Positions 9,851 through 20,612 of a stretch of 64,000 bases of DNA are shown here, piece after piece. Both the position numbers and the translations under genes were made by a program. Origin of the DNA: Liolophura sinensis (Eukaryota; Mollusca; Polyplacophora; Chitonida; Chitonidae); assembly GCF_032854445.1 (NCBI RefSeq), contig NW_027018040.1, forward strand, positions 1-64,000, given 5' to 3'. The notes beneath the pieces are model-generated. The model was not told the DNA's origin. It ran no database searches and saw nothing but the letters and a program-made list of their open reading frames with translations. The first letter of the stretch is position 1. Each line of letters starts with the position of its first letter.

Positions 9851-12800
9851 ATGGGGAAGTCTCAAGAATCAGTCGCTGAGATGTCAACCGTTTGCGGAGA
9901 GTTTTCGGAGAACGCATGGAAGAAAGATCTGTGCAAGAACTGTCAGAGGTCCAGAGCAGAACACACAGCCAGCAAAGATGGCGGCACTAAGGGAGGTAAG
10001 CCTGTTCCGACCAAAGCAAAGCGGACTTCCATTACCCAGCCTCCAGATGGTAAAGTTACGTCTTCATCCGCCTTAAGTATCAGCAAGAAGATGTCTCCTA
10101 GTGCAGACAAACAATCCTCAGGGAATGTCAAGTCCCAGAATTCCCAGAGTTTGGCAAAATCTGAAAAAAAGTCTGTGGAGACGAGTAAGGACGGCACTCA
10201 CAAGTCTGAACCAACACCCCGTCAACGAAGCTCAGAAAACTTGAAAAAAGCAAAAGACAATGCCGGCAAACAACCATTGGCAGGTTTGACTAAAAATGGA
10301 TTAAGACAGCCTGATAAAAGGATAATCGAACAAAGTGAGAAGGCTTCCGTTAAATCTTCATCAGAAAAATCAAAAGTGTCATCAAAAAAGCCTGAATCTC
10401 AGTCATCCAAAGCAAAACCTGAACCTGGAAAAAATGAGGGTAATGATTCTTCAGAACCAAAAAGTGCTCTGAAGAAATCACCGAAGAAAATGGTAAAAAG
10501 TGCTAAAGTTATCTTCCTTGAGAACGACCCTGAGATTATTGGCTACAATGGAGGTGAAGATAATGAACCTCCAGAGGAAGGAAGTGAATCTGGGTCAGTT
10601 TCGGCAGGAGACAATGATACTTGCTTGACGGAAGAGGAAAAGCAGTTTTCATTGCTCTCCTTAGAAAACACGCGCTGGAATGCTGATGTTAAAAATCTTA
10701 AAATGGATTCCCCATTGGAAGAAAAAATGAAACGAGTTGCAAGCAAAGAATTTGAGGATGCCGAATTGGAGTCGCTATGGAAACCTGACAGATTCCCTGC
10801 GTTAAAAGATTGTGATTCAGGGAAGTTGAAAGTTGGAACATATCCACAGGCGAAGAAGTCACAGCTTCGAGCATCGCTGGAAGATGTGTTCGGTGAGGAA
10901 CAGACAGAAAGATGCTCCTCAGAGACAGAAGTGTCGTCAAACAGAGTGAGTCGCTTGTCCTCGGAACCTCCGGAGGGCTACAAGTCCCCTTCATCAAGTC
11001 GAGAAGTTTCTCCTGCTCTGGATGCCACTGGTGCAAGAGTTGAGTCGCTGGCGTCGTCCAGAACGTCTTCGGTTTCAGATGTTGATGTTCCTGTGGAAGC
11101 GTTCAAAGTTAAGAAGGATAAGAAACCGCGCGTGGCGTCAGCATACAAAGTTGTAGATATAAATCCAGAGCCTGTTGTCAAACCGTATGGTATTGTGGAT
11201 GTGTCATCGGGGGAGGTTCCAGAATCTTACCCACCCCCGGAGTTACCCTCCACCCCGGCGCCGACAAGGTCGCGGCGTTCCTCAGAGCGAACGTCCCCTG
11301 CCCGATCGTCTTTGGCTGGAGACGCCGTCTCTGTATCAAGTAATTGCTCTTCTGAACATGACAATGTCAGTGAGTCGGGAACGTTAGGAAGACGCTCTCG
11401 GAAGGAATCAAGCACGGGGGCGGAGCCTCAGGCTGAAATGTCCATAACTTTGCAAATGCTGAGCGACAAATCAAATGACGCAGAACTGAAGGCTGCCATA
11501 AAGCTCCTGGATGAAGTCTGGAAGGACGAAGAGACGGAACCTGAAACCGTGACTAAACACAGCGAGGAAGGTACCCCTCAGAAAAGCCCCAAACCCGAAC
11601 ACGTGCCAAAAGCAGCCAAGCGTGGGTCAGTCATGACGGAATCCATGACGGAGGCTGAAACCAGCGCAAATACTCAACCAGCCAAGGGAACAACTGACGC
11701 CACTTCTAGTCAGGAGGAAGCATTCCAGCGGACTGATTCAGGAAGGGCTTCTAAAGGCAAATCACATGCATTTGAAGCCAAAATGGCATCCATTGCAGCT
11801 AATCTAGACTTGAACAAGCAAAACTTGAAGGGAAAACGCCCTGCCCCGCAACCCCCGAATTCCCCACCTCCGGAACCCCCAGGAGAGCCTGTGAAATCTC
11901 CAAATAAGGTGACGTCACAGACACCAGATCCCACATTCAGATTCGTCAAAGTGGGGATGATTCCAAACTCCTCAAGGCCAACATCACCAACACCTGAAGA
12001 CGAAGAAGCTCCAGAAGAAGATGTTCAGGCAGAACCCCGTGACCTGGATTCACCCAAATTGTCCTCCAAGGCAAATAACGAAGCTCGAAAGAGCGGATTG
12101 ATGTCATTTTTCTCAAAATTTCTCCGCAGAGGGAAAGAAAGCGAAGGCAATGGTGAGACTATCACTGTTACAGCCATGGAGGACACAATCAAATTTGTAG
12201 ATAAGAACGCTGTGGCAGACGAAACAAATGGTGACCAGGTTTCCTTGGCTGAGTCTTCTACAGACGATGTGCTAGAATCATCTGATACCAAAAATGGCAA
12301 AGTTACGAATCCAACAAAACCAAAAGTGTCGCCTACTCCAATGAAATATGCCATTAGTGATATCATGGAGGAAATATATGGAAAAAACCAAGACGAGTTT
12401 AGTCAACAAGAGGGCGAAGCAAAGGTAGATAAGTCTACCACTGAACCTGACATTCCTGCGTGTATGTCGAAATCAGTGAATTTTGAAGACAATAAGATTC
12501 CGGAAATTATGTCTATGAGTTTGACCTCTTTTCCTACCACATCAAACCCGGGACATTCTTCCCTCAAGAAAGAGGACAATCCCAAAAGAGGGTTAGCATC
12601 TCCAAAGCGCAGTGGTGACGGTTGTCGTAGAGATTTCAAACTCGACACTTCAAAACAAAGCCAGAAATCTCCAGACATATCACAGGTGCGTCGCAGAGTC
12701 AAGAGCCCAACAAAGCGTGAAGCACCAAGACCTGTGACAGCATCCAAAGCCTTGGAAACCAAAAATCCTCTGTTTGCCAAAGAGCTGGAGCTACGTCTGA

Positions 12801-13225
12801 GCAAGGGCGGCATGGAAGGTAAACCTGGGAAGGCGGCAAAATCCATTGAGCCAAAGAAACTTCCTGCCCCAGAGCCTCCAACGTCACCAAAGTCTCCAAC
12901 ACCCTCGACCAATGAGGTGAAGAAAGATGGTCACCATGACGACAGACCAACCAGCATGCCCCCGGCCCCTCCCCCTGCTGTTCAGGACCAGGAGCTTTAC
13001 CTTCCACCTTGGGAGTCACGTGTCTGTGAGAAAATCGAACTGCCTTGTCAGAAAGGTAGGCGGAGCATTCTGGGAAGGATCGGAGGTCCACGGAAATCCC
13101 GCCCCCCAGCACCGCCTCCCCCGGGACCTGTGAAGGCATCTGTGAAGAGGGCCAAGTCGATTACAGAGTCGTCCCTTCCCGCCGAGACGAAGAAGATAGA
13201 CAGGTCTGACATCTCTGGACCAATC
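9851..13225 (+). CDS. PEAK-like gene, coding exon 1 (residues 1-1125)
   Basis: One large exon carries the N-terminus and most of the disordered scaffold. A TGA at 9848-9850 directly precedes the ATG in frame, so this ATG or Met11 (9881) is the start. Residues C15, C28, C31 and H38 form C-x12-C-x2-C-x6-H around 'EFSENAW', the same spacing I recall at the N-terminus of mammalian PRAG1. Serine- and lysine-rich sequence follows, then proline-rich SH3-type stretches near residues 660-680 ('RPAPQPPNSPPPEPP') and 1080-1095. It ends at ATC, before a strong GTAAGT donor at 13226, in phase 0. An overlapping ATG at 9847 opens only ten codons. Confidence 0.88.
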
Positions 13226-16200
13226 GTAAGTACAGTGATAATGATGATGTATAAAAATTAGAGTAGTACAAACTGAAGTGAAACGGGCCATGTCCCAGTA
13301 AGGGATAGTGGGCTTAAAATGATTGTAACTGTCATGACTACACGTGTTCAAATTAATTTTCGCCTATATCACTGTGTTGCAGAGCACCCTGTGCCCACTT
13401 GTTCAAACGGATCATGACTGTACGTACAATCTCTTGTAAACTGTACAGCTGACTTTAAAAATAATTCGTTACACCACTTGTTCAAAGAGTTCATAAAACG
13501 AATGTATAAAACTGGCCAGTGTAAATGTAGCAGTGTACCAGTCAGTGACCTACTTGCGCCTTCATGTTCAAAAGAGTTCACAATGATTCACGTGAAAGAA
13601 TTTATCATACTATCTATTGAGACAATCGTATATCCCTGCAATATGAGACAATCGTATATCCCTGCAATACGAGACAATCGTATATCCCTGCAATACGAGA
13701 CAATCGTATGTACCTGCAATACGAGACAATCGTATATCCCTGCAATACGAGACAATCGTATATCCCTGCAATACGAGACAATCGTATATCCCTGCAATAC
13801 GAGACAATCGTATATCCCTGCAATACGAGCTGAGAAGTACAGCATGTGTATTTATCTGTCCACCAGTGGCAAGTATTTGTAATTTTTCAGTAGTGGTAAA
13901 TATTTACGACATTGTGCGGACAATTAGCTCAGCAAGTTTTCTATGATTGCCATTATATAGTGAATGATATCTTCATTAAATTAAAATAAAATAATGAAAA
14001 TAAGCCTATGTGTATTACCTTTTATATACTGGCTAACTTGTACCTTCGTGGCCTCATTGATTAGCTTATCCAGGGCATGACCTCCACGAATAGCACAACT
14101 AAGGCGGTGACCCGGCGGAACACGATCACCCTCGGAGATGACAGCTCGTATGCGTCAGGTAAACTCGCGTCTACAGCATTGATTCACTGGCAGCTACGGC
14201 ATTGTGGATTGAGCATCCACTCTAAATTTTCAACCTCTAAAGTACTTTTTTCAATGGAAGTTTATGCATACACTTCTTATGAAAATAATGCTACCTGTAA
14301 GAATGACTTGTTTGTGTTATTAAAGATGCAAGCTTCGTAAAACTATGCAAATTATTTCTCTATACCCCATAGTTTTCTCAGAATGTTACAAAACATTGGT
14401 TGCTGAGGCAGTTGAAAAATTAGAAAAATTGGGGTGCCAGTAGAGCCCAGGTTCAACCCTGAATGGAGTCATACCTAAGACATTATACTTTACTTCAGAC
14501 ATTTTAAAGAGGAATACTGTATTTCACCTACATGTAAAGTTTTGTAATAATGCTCTTTCAGAAGCACATAAGTTCTGCAAATGAAACATATGTTGCCAAC
14601 ACTATAGTTTTAAGAAAATGAAACTTCACAAAATAAATTTTAAGTGACCTTATAATCAGAGTGGATGAATTAAGCAAAATTTGTCACTTGAAAAATGCTA
14701 AACTTTAGGTGAAATACACTAGGACAAGTATCGGTTGGCTCGGTGTCAGTATAATGTGACCGGGTGGGGCGTCATGTCTGGTGTCAGTATAATGTGATAG
14801 GGTGGGACGTCTTGTCTGGTGTCTTCAGCATGGCATTCCGCTGAGGCAGCACTCCCACCATAACATATGCTGACATTGTATAAATGAAATATTCTTGAGT
14901 GTGGTGTAAAGCTCCGATCAAATAAATAAATAAATCAGATTGACCTTTATACATTATATATTTTTTTTATCTAGGCGGATCCAGTTCTCAAGACAGTGGG
15001 TCAGGGTCCATCGGAAGTAAGCGTAGTTATGACGACCCACCAGAACCTCCATCTTTGTCTCCGCTGGGTTCTTTGGAAAATTTGTACGAGCCGATTGGTC
15101 CACGCAGTCAGTCAATGAGCATGAGTTTAGAGGGGTATTTGGAGCCCGTGGTTGCCTCAGCGGGAGAACAAGGGGCGACCGTAACGCAGGCTGCTGTGCA
15201 AAAGGAAGAGAAAGTCGAATCTCCAAAGAAAGTGTTGTCGTTGGAAGAAGAGAGAGAACTCTTTTTGGCATCGCAGCCAATCTACGAGGAAATTCCGAAC
15301 GGTGATGTAAAACGTGAAGAGCTCTATCCAGAGATAAAGATCAAACCAAACAAAACCAAACCCAAACCAGAACTCCAGAAGCAGACATCATCGCCAGCGA
15401 TGGTGCAAGAAACTGTTCGTGAGGCAGTCATAGCCGAGATGCCTCATGTCGTCAATGAGAGACCTCCCTCACAACCGTCATCCCGTGAAGGCACGCCCAA
15501 ACCGGCAATAAGAAGCCAGACTTTACCACGCCCGGCACCAAGGACAAAGTGCGGAGAGAAACTTAGCCCCGAAATCGCCGGCCCGAATTCTTTCCCACTT
15601 CAAGGGCCTCCACCAGCCACTGGGCCTCCACCGGCCACAGGACCACCGGGCCAAGGGAGGCCCAAGCCTGTTCCCAGACGGAAACCACAGGTTCTTGCCA
15701 AACCAACAGCAGCAAGGAAATCGACGGTTGAACAGTATGTGGCAATGAACCGTCCTGGATGTGCCTCCAAGAACTATTCGCTGGAGTGCTTGCGGGAAAA
15801 CTTCAACAAGATCACAGGTGCAAATTTCGAATCCTTGCAAGAGATTTTAAAAGACACGGAGTCGGATCTGTTGAACAACAATCCTGTTGTTCGAGGGACG
15901 CTTCGCTGGACTCACTTTCGACTGTGTTCAGACAGTCCTCTGTTTACATCAAACAAATGTGTTGTGTACCAAGCTACTCTCCCGGAGCTCAAGTCTGATA
16001 CAACCATATTCCAACTCATGGTAAGTAATGTATGCAGCTCTGCCTCGTTACAGCGCTGTTGTTGGGGACAAATTTGTGACCATGTCGTAAGCGGTGTGTG
16101 TGTGTGTTGTGCGAGGTGTAATGGTCCCTGGTAGCCTGCGACATTCATGAATGAAACTGGTACATTGTAACTGCCCAAAGGCCCTCTGTCATGTCTATAA

Positions 16201-18316
16201 CAATCCTTGAGCAAGTAGAAACAGTTTCAAATATCGTGACCTAAAAGCAGAAAGTGATGGTGGGGATGTTCTGATTTTGCATGCTATAACATGTATAACA
16301 CATACATGTGCACATATAAGATTTGGGGGATACATTTATGACAGTGTCACATTGAATCTGTGTTTTAGTGAACTGTGTACGAGCCAGTGTGGCTGAGTGG
16401 TTAGCATGCGAGCCCAGCACAGTGACCCAGAAACATCTCAGCAGTACAGTACTTTGAATTCAAGCTCAGTTCATGCAGCCTGTGGATTGTTGTGGGTTTC
16501 ACCCGGGCTCGGTCTGGTTTCCTCCCACCGTTATGCTGGCCGCTGTGACATAAGTGAATTATCAAAGTTTTCACACACAGATTTGCATAATGACCCAGAA
16601 GCCCCTCACCAATGTATATGCTGTGAGTTCAAGTCCAGCTCATTTTGGCTTCCTCTCCCGCCGTACGCGGGAAGGTCTGTCAGCAACCTGCAGATTGTCG
16701 TGGGTTTCTGTTGGGCTATGCCCAGTCAACTCCTACCATAATGCTGGCCAATGATGTATAAGTGAAATATTCTCGAGTATGGCGTAAAGTAGATAAATAT
16801 ACAAACTGTGTTATAATGAGGAGGGGCATACATGTATTTTACATTTACATTTAATATTCATATATACAAGTTTTCATACACCGATTAAAATAATAAACAT
16901 TCGTATACATTTATTATTGGACATTTGTTATTATATATTCATATGAATATATACTGTAACATATGCAGTGTTCACCGGTATAACCCTTTCATCTGCATAA
17001 ATTAGGGAACAAAATTCGCATTACAAACCTTTCAGGCAATCCTTAAAAAATTCTTTGTTGGGGAAAACACAACCCTATCAGAAAAAAAAGATAAAGTCAG
17101 GGGGAATTTTTTTGACAAAATGTGCCAAAAAAAAAAAATATCTACCAGTAGCCCTATAAAAACTATAGGGCTCTTTTTTTGAAGGGTAATTTGAGTTTAT
17201 GCTGCTTACAGATATATTTTTTATGATGGCCTTATAGATGCAAATGTAACTAAGTAGTCATAGGGGTAATATGACAGGAAATTTGTTTTTGATGGGTTTG
17301 GTGTTCATTATGATTATGTCTTCACATTGTAAAACTGAGATATTGTAATCGGAAACAAACTCATAATGGTTCATTTTTTTATTTATTTTTTTTGTTTTTC
17401 TTTTTGTTTTGTTTGTAACACCTATTTTCTATATTTTCTCTTCTGTTTTATTCAGATATTCCCTAAATCTCAGCACGAGAATTCACAAGCCTTGGCACAC
17501 GTTAACTGGTTAAACATCCTCGCAGCGTTCACAGACAACATTCCAGTGAAGTTTCTCTCAGAGAGTCTCCTTCAGGTCTGGAAGCTGCCCCGGGAAATGA
17601 CCAATCAGGATCAAGGTGGACGGGTCAAAGTTCACATTGTGGTGACACGCTACCATACCTACGAGTTTCTCAACGATTATTTCTACTCTCTTCAGGAGAG
17701 CATGCAAGTGACGAGTGATGACTACTACCAGCATTTTGTCTTCGTGCTAGTTCAGTGCTTCCGTGCGTTCTTGTTTGCATTGGAGCGCGGGTATTCGCTG
17801 TCAAACATTGGGCTACAGGATATGAACATTGTCTCTGCAATTGGCATGTCGGGAAAGTTCATCAGCATTTGGCCCAAATTGAAGGCACATGAAAACGGAT
17901 CGCCAGACGACAGCATTTGCGGAAACGCGAAACGTATCATGCAGGAGATGATCCTATCATTCACATGCATTGAGCAGAAGTTTCCGCCGCGATTTGAGTC
18001 AGCCATGGACCGTGTGACGGAACTGCTTCATCAGGAGCACACAGAGTGTCTGTCCATCGCACGTGCCGTCTTGGAATTCAGTCTCTGGGGACCAGAGATG
18101 AAGGCGCTAGAAGACATTATGAACTCTAATGCCCAAGAACAAGCATTCGACATGTGGTTGGAAGTTCAGAGGGCCTCCTTGATCAACAAATTAGCACGAA
18201 TGTCTGCTCGAAGCACACAGTCAAGATCTGTTGATGATTTGTACAAGATGAAATTTCTACTGAAATCAAATGGTGCCAGCATGGCTGAAGTTGCTAAGCA
18301 ACTGTGGAAAAGATAA
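9851..18316 (+). CDS. PEAK1/PRAG1-family scaffold pseudokinase, four coding exons
   Basis: Joining 9851-13225, 14074-14158, 14975-16020 and 17456-18316 gives 1788 codons plus TAA, with every junction in phase (0, 1, 0). Known family members (PEAK1/SgK269, PRAG1/SgK223/pragmin, PEAK3) are catalytically dead kinases. They scaffold Src-family kinases, Csk, Crk, Grb2 and Shc at adhesions and the cytoskeleton. The sequence shows an N-terminal Cys/His motif at residues 15-38, about 1100 residues of Ser/Lys/Pro-rich disorder with SH3-type proline motifs, and tyrosine motifs at 1191 and 1257. A helical segment near 1421-1450 is followed by a kinase-like domain (about 1463-1700) and a C-terminal helical bundle to 1788, as in the family's split helical dimerisation (SHED) region. 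The position of HRD reads NIG (about 1619-1621), so the catalytic Asp is absent. The length is close to vertebrate PEAK1. Whether it is orthologous to PEAK1, PRAG1 or to their common ancestor cannot be settled here. Confidence 0.88.
13226..14073 (+). other. PEAK-like gene intron 1
   Basis: An AT-rich GT-AG intron. It contains a 26-bp array (13615-13832) and otherwise only AT-rich sequence. Confidence 0.8.
13615..13832. repeat. 26-bp tandem array, about 8 copies, in PEAK-like intron 1
   Basis: The unit is 'GAGACAATCGTATATCCCTG' plus 'CAATAC'. Copies are almost identical; one has TATGTA instead of TATATC. It creates overlapping open frames on both strands that are not genes. Confidence 0.95.
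14074..14158 (+). CDS. PEAK-like gene, coding exon 2 (85 bases)
   Basis: A micro-exon between 'AGCTTATCCAG' and 'GTAAACTC'. It reads Gly-Met-Thr-Ser-Thr-Asn and continues through 'RRNTITLGDDSSYAS', leaving one base. Without it, exon 1 (phase 0) and exon 3 (needing one base) cannot be joined in frame. With it both junctions fit exactly, the last codon being G|GC. Its GC content and codon usage match exon 1, not the surrounding intron. It encodes a basic/Thr-rich linker with a possible basophilic phosphosite (RRNT). Skipping it would shift the frame, so it should be constitutive. Confidence 0.8.
14159..14974 (+). other. PEAK-like gene intron 2 with D2 and SINE fragments
   Basis: The intron holds a D2 copy (14205-14425), a SINE-A internal scrap with the B-box-like 'CAGGTTCAACCCTG' (14432-14485) and an unnamed SINE-like element at 14720-14935. 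The last ends 'TGAAATATTCTTGAGTGTGG' followed by a (AAAT)n tail, the 3' end shared with SINE-B. Confidence 0.65.
14975..16020 (+). CDS. PEAK-like gene, coding exon 3 (residues 1154-1502)
   Basis: The exon begins after 'TTTTTTTTATCTAG' and ends before GTAAGT at 16021. It reads Gly/Ser-rich linker, then 'LENLYEPIG' (Tyr1191), 'SQPIYEEIPNG' (Tyr1257), a class II-like SH3 ligand 'RPKPVPRRKP' (about 1382-1391), a helical segment 'YSLECLRENFNKI' from 1421, and the first strands of the kinase fold from about 1463 ('LRWTHFRLC', 'CVVYQATLP'). YEEI is the classic Src-family SH2 ligand core. QPIY resembles the EPIYA-type motif through which pragmin binds Csk. The binding roles here are inferred, not shown. 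Confidence 0.88.
16021..17455 (+). other. PEAK-like gene intron 3 with SINE-B copies
   Basis: The longest intron. It contains two SINE-B copies (16380-16560 and 16590-16800), AT-rich sequence and a long T-rich tract ahead of the 3' splice site. Confidence 0.75.
16380..16800 (+). mobile_element. Two tandem SINE-B copies
   Basis: The first copy (about 16380-16560) has the tRNA-like head 'GTGTGGCTGAGTGGTTAGC', 'CAGTGACCCAG' and 'GGTTTCCTCCCACC'. The second (about 16585-16800) repeats 'TGACCCAGAAGCCCCTCACC', 'AAGGTCTGTCAGCAACCTGC', 'CATAATGCTGGCC' and ends 'TGAAATATTCTCGAGTATGG'. Both are diverged. Confidence 0.75.
17456..18316 (+). CDS. PEAK-like gene, terminal coding exon 4 (residues 1503-1788)
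   Basis: It follows a long pyrimidine tract ending 'TTTTATTCAG' and stops at TAA 18314-18316. It holds most of the pseudokinase: 'HVNWLNILAAF', 'LPREMTNQ', the helix 'YYQHFVFVLVQCFRAFLFALE', then 'LSNIGLQDMNIV' where active kinases have HRDxxxxN. No DFG triplet follows ('SGKFISIWP'). From 'SIARAVLEFSLWGPEMKAL' to the end it is helical and matches the family's C-terminal dimerisation region ('VQRASLINKLARM', 'LYKMKFLLKSNGASMAEVAK'). The upstream open sequence back to 17366 is intronic pyrimidine tract. Confidence 0.9.
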   Translation: MFPKSQHENSQALAHVNWLNILAAFTDNIPVKFLSESLLQVWKLPREMTNQDQGGRVKVHIVVTRYHTYEFLNDYFYSLQESMQVTSDDYYQHFVFVLVQCFRAFLFALERGYSLSNIGLQDMNIVSAIGMSGKFISIWPKLKAHENGSPDDSICGNAKRIMQEMILSFTCIEQKFPPRFESAMDRVTELLHQEHTECLSIARAVLEFSLWGPEMKALEDIMNSNAQEQAFDMWLEVQRASLINKLARMSARSTQSRSVDDLYKMKFLLKSNGASMAEVAKQLWKR

Positions 18317-18335
18317 TAATCTTCCAGATCTGTGT

Positions 18336-18830
18336 ATAAAGTGTGCGATCTGAGAACTGAACAAGTGTGCGATCTGAGAACTGTACAGTGTGTGATCTGA
18401 GAACTGGACAAGCGTGCGATCTGAGAATTGCATAAGTGTGGTCTGAGAACTATACAGTATGCGATCTGACAACTGGACAAGTGTGCGATCTGAGAATTGC
18501 ACAAGTGTGGTCTGAGAACTGTATGGTATGCAATCTGAGAACTGTACAGTGTGCGATCTGAGAACTGTACAGTGGGCGATCTGAGAACTGCACAAGTGTG
18601 GTCTGAGAATTGCACAAGTATGGTCTGAGAACTGTACAGTGTGCTATCTGAGAACTGTACAGTGTGCGATCTGAGAACTGTACAGTGTGCAATCTGAGAA
18701 TTGCACAAGTATGGTCTGAGAACTGTACAGTGTGCGGTCTGAGAACTGGACCAATGTGCGATCTGAGAACTCTACAGTGGGCGATCTGAGAAATGTACAG
18801 TGTGCGATCTGAGAACTGGACAAGTGTTGC
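18336..18830. repeat. About 23-bp tandem array just after the PEAK-like stop
   Basis: The unit is 'GTGCGATCTGAGAACTGTAC' plus 'AGT', with variants 'GTGGTCTGAGAACTGCACAA'. There are about 22 copies. It starts 20 bases after the TAA, so it is probably transcribed as part of the 3' UTR. Confidence 0.92.
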
Positions 18831-18839
18831 TCATTCAAG

Positions 18840-19835
18840 GGGCTAGTTCCTGTATACTGTAAATGATGTGTGGGGGGTTTTGACCAAAGCACAAAGTAAT
18901 CAGACATGAGGAAATGTGTGGGTTCCTCTTTTCCAATATGAACACTCAAAACTTGCTCATCTTAGACCAAATCACCTTGACAATACCTTGAGCTTGTAAT
19001 CTGATTGGCTGGCTGAAATGTGCAGCTGAGATGGTATTCCTAATTTGTGAGGAAGAAATGTGTCACACATATGTAAATCATCTTTGGAATTGACCAATCA
19101 GCATTGCTGTAACATGCATGTATCCCAGCTTTGTGCTGATAGAATGTGCGTATTTTTTTTTGGTGTCTTCATGATACACGCTTAGTTTTGGATGGATGAC
19201 TCTTCTGCTGCTCAGATACACACGTGATTGGTCATCTGCTGCTCACACACACGTGGTTGGTCAAGTTTTTAATGACCTGGTCATTTTTGAAAAACTGTCT
19301 CCAGTTGGTGCATTCTGTGTGTGTGTCCATTAATATCAACCCCCTCTTTCAAGCCAGGAAGTGTGAAAGAAGCCTGTTTGGAAGGCAAACATTTTTGGCA
19401 TGCATTTATTATGTAAGGGTGTGTTAGATCTTTTGAAATGGCAGTAATACAAGTACATCCTTTAAGATAATCAGCATGCATGAACTCTCCTGTAGACTAT
19501 GAGGTCATAAAGGTTCTGTTTCGTTTCAGTTTGAGGTATATGAGATGCACATGTAGACAGTACAGGGTGTTAATGCCCACCTCTTTTAGAAAGGAGATAA
19601 CAAATTGTCCACCTCTTGTAATAGGAGATGTAACAGTTGTACATTGTTTAAGGACGCAGAAACAATTGGAAACAACCTTTTTTTCTTTTTTAAAAGGGAG
19701 AGAACTCTGTGGTCTACCTTAGTGTTGTTGTACAGAAGAAAAACTGGTTGATAGTAGGTCATAATGAAGACGACAGTTTAAATAAATTTTTGAACAAGGT
19801 GTCGGTTTATTCCCAGCCCTCCTCGAGATTGCCCT
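18840..19835. other. Region 3' of the PEAK-like gene, no gene
   Basis: AT-rich sequence with short duplicated words ('CACACGTGATTGGTCA' / 'CACACGTGGTTGGTCA' at 19217-19262). It probably includes the 3' UTR end, but no polyadenylation site can be fixed. Confidence 0.4.
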
Positions 19836-19839
19836 GCAC

Positions 19840-20612
19840 CCGGTGCCTCTGAGATAAGCAGTCAGTAATATCTAGGGTACCATTGATTTCGTCATACACC
19901 CACTGGCTCTGAGATCAGGGGGTAATAAACAGTCAGTAATATCTAGGGTACCATTGATTTCGTCATACACCCACTGGCTCTGAGATCAGGGGGTAATAAA
20001 CAGTCAGTAATATCTGGGGTACCATTGATTTGGTCATATGCCCACTGGCTCTGAGATCAGGGGGTAATAAACAGTCAGTAATATCTGGGGTACCACTGAC
20101 TTGGTCATATGCCCACTGGCTCTGAGATCAGGGGGTAATAAACAGTCAGTAATATCTGGGGTACCATTGACTTGGTCTTACGCCCACTGCCTCTGAGATC
20201 AGGGGGTAATAAACAGTCAGTAATATCTGGGGTACCATTGATTTGGTCATATGCCCACTGGCTCTGAGATCAGGGGGTAATAAACAGTCAGTAATATCTG
20301 GGGTACCATTGGCTTGGTCATACGCCCACTGGCTCTGAGATGAGGTGGTAATAAACAGTCAGTAATATCTGGGGTACCAGTGACTTGGTCATACACCCAC
20401 TGCCTCTGAGATGAGGTGGTAATAAACAGTCAGTAATATCTGGGGTACAATTGACTTGATCATATGCCCACTGGCTCTGAGATCAGGGGGTAATAAACAG
20501 TCAGTAATATCTGGGGTACCATTGATTTGGTCATATGCCCACTGCCTCTGAGATCAGGGGGGTAATAAACAGTCAGTAATATCTGGGGTACCATTGATTT
20601 CGTCATACATGA
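19840..20612. repeat. 71-bp tandem array, about 11 copies
   Basis: The unit contains 'GGTAATAAACAGTCAGTAAT', 'ATCTGGGGTACCATTGA' and 'GCCCACTGGCTCTGAGATCA'. The first copies are 'CTAGGG', later ones 'CTGGGG'. Period 71, measured between GTCAGTAAT words at 19861, 19932, 20003 and 20074. Confidence 0.95.

Noticed and set aside
13226-13231. Use of GTACAG at 13230 as donor to join exon 1 directly to exon 3
   Set aside because: It would fix the phase but is a poor donor overlapping a strong GTAAGT; the 85-base exon explains the phase better.
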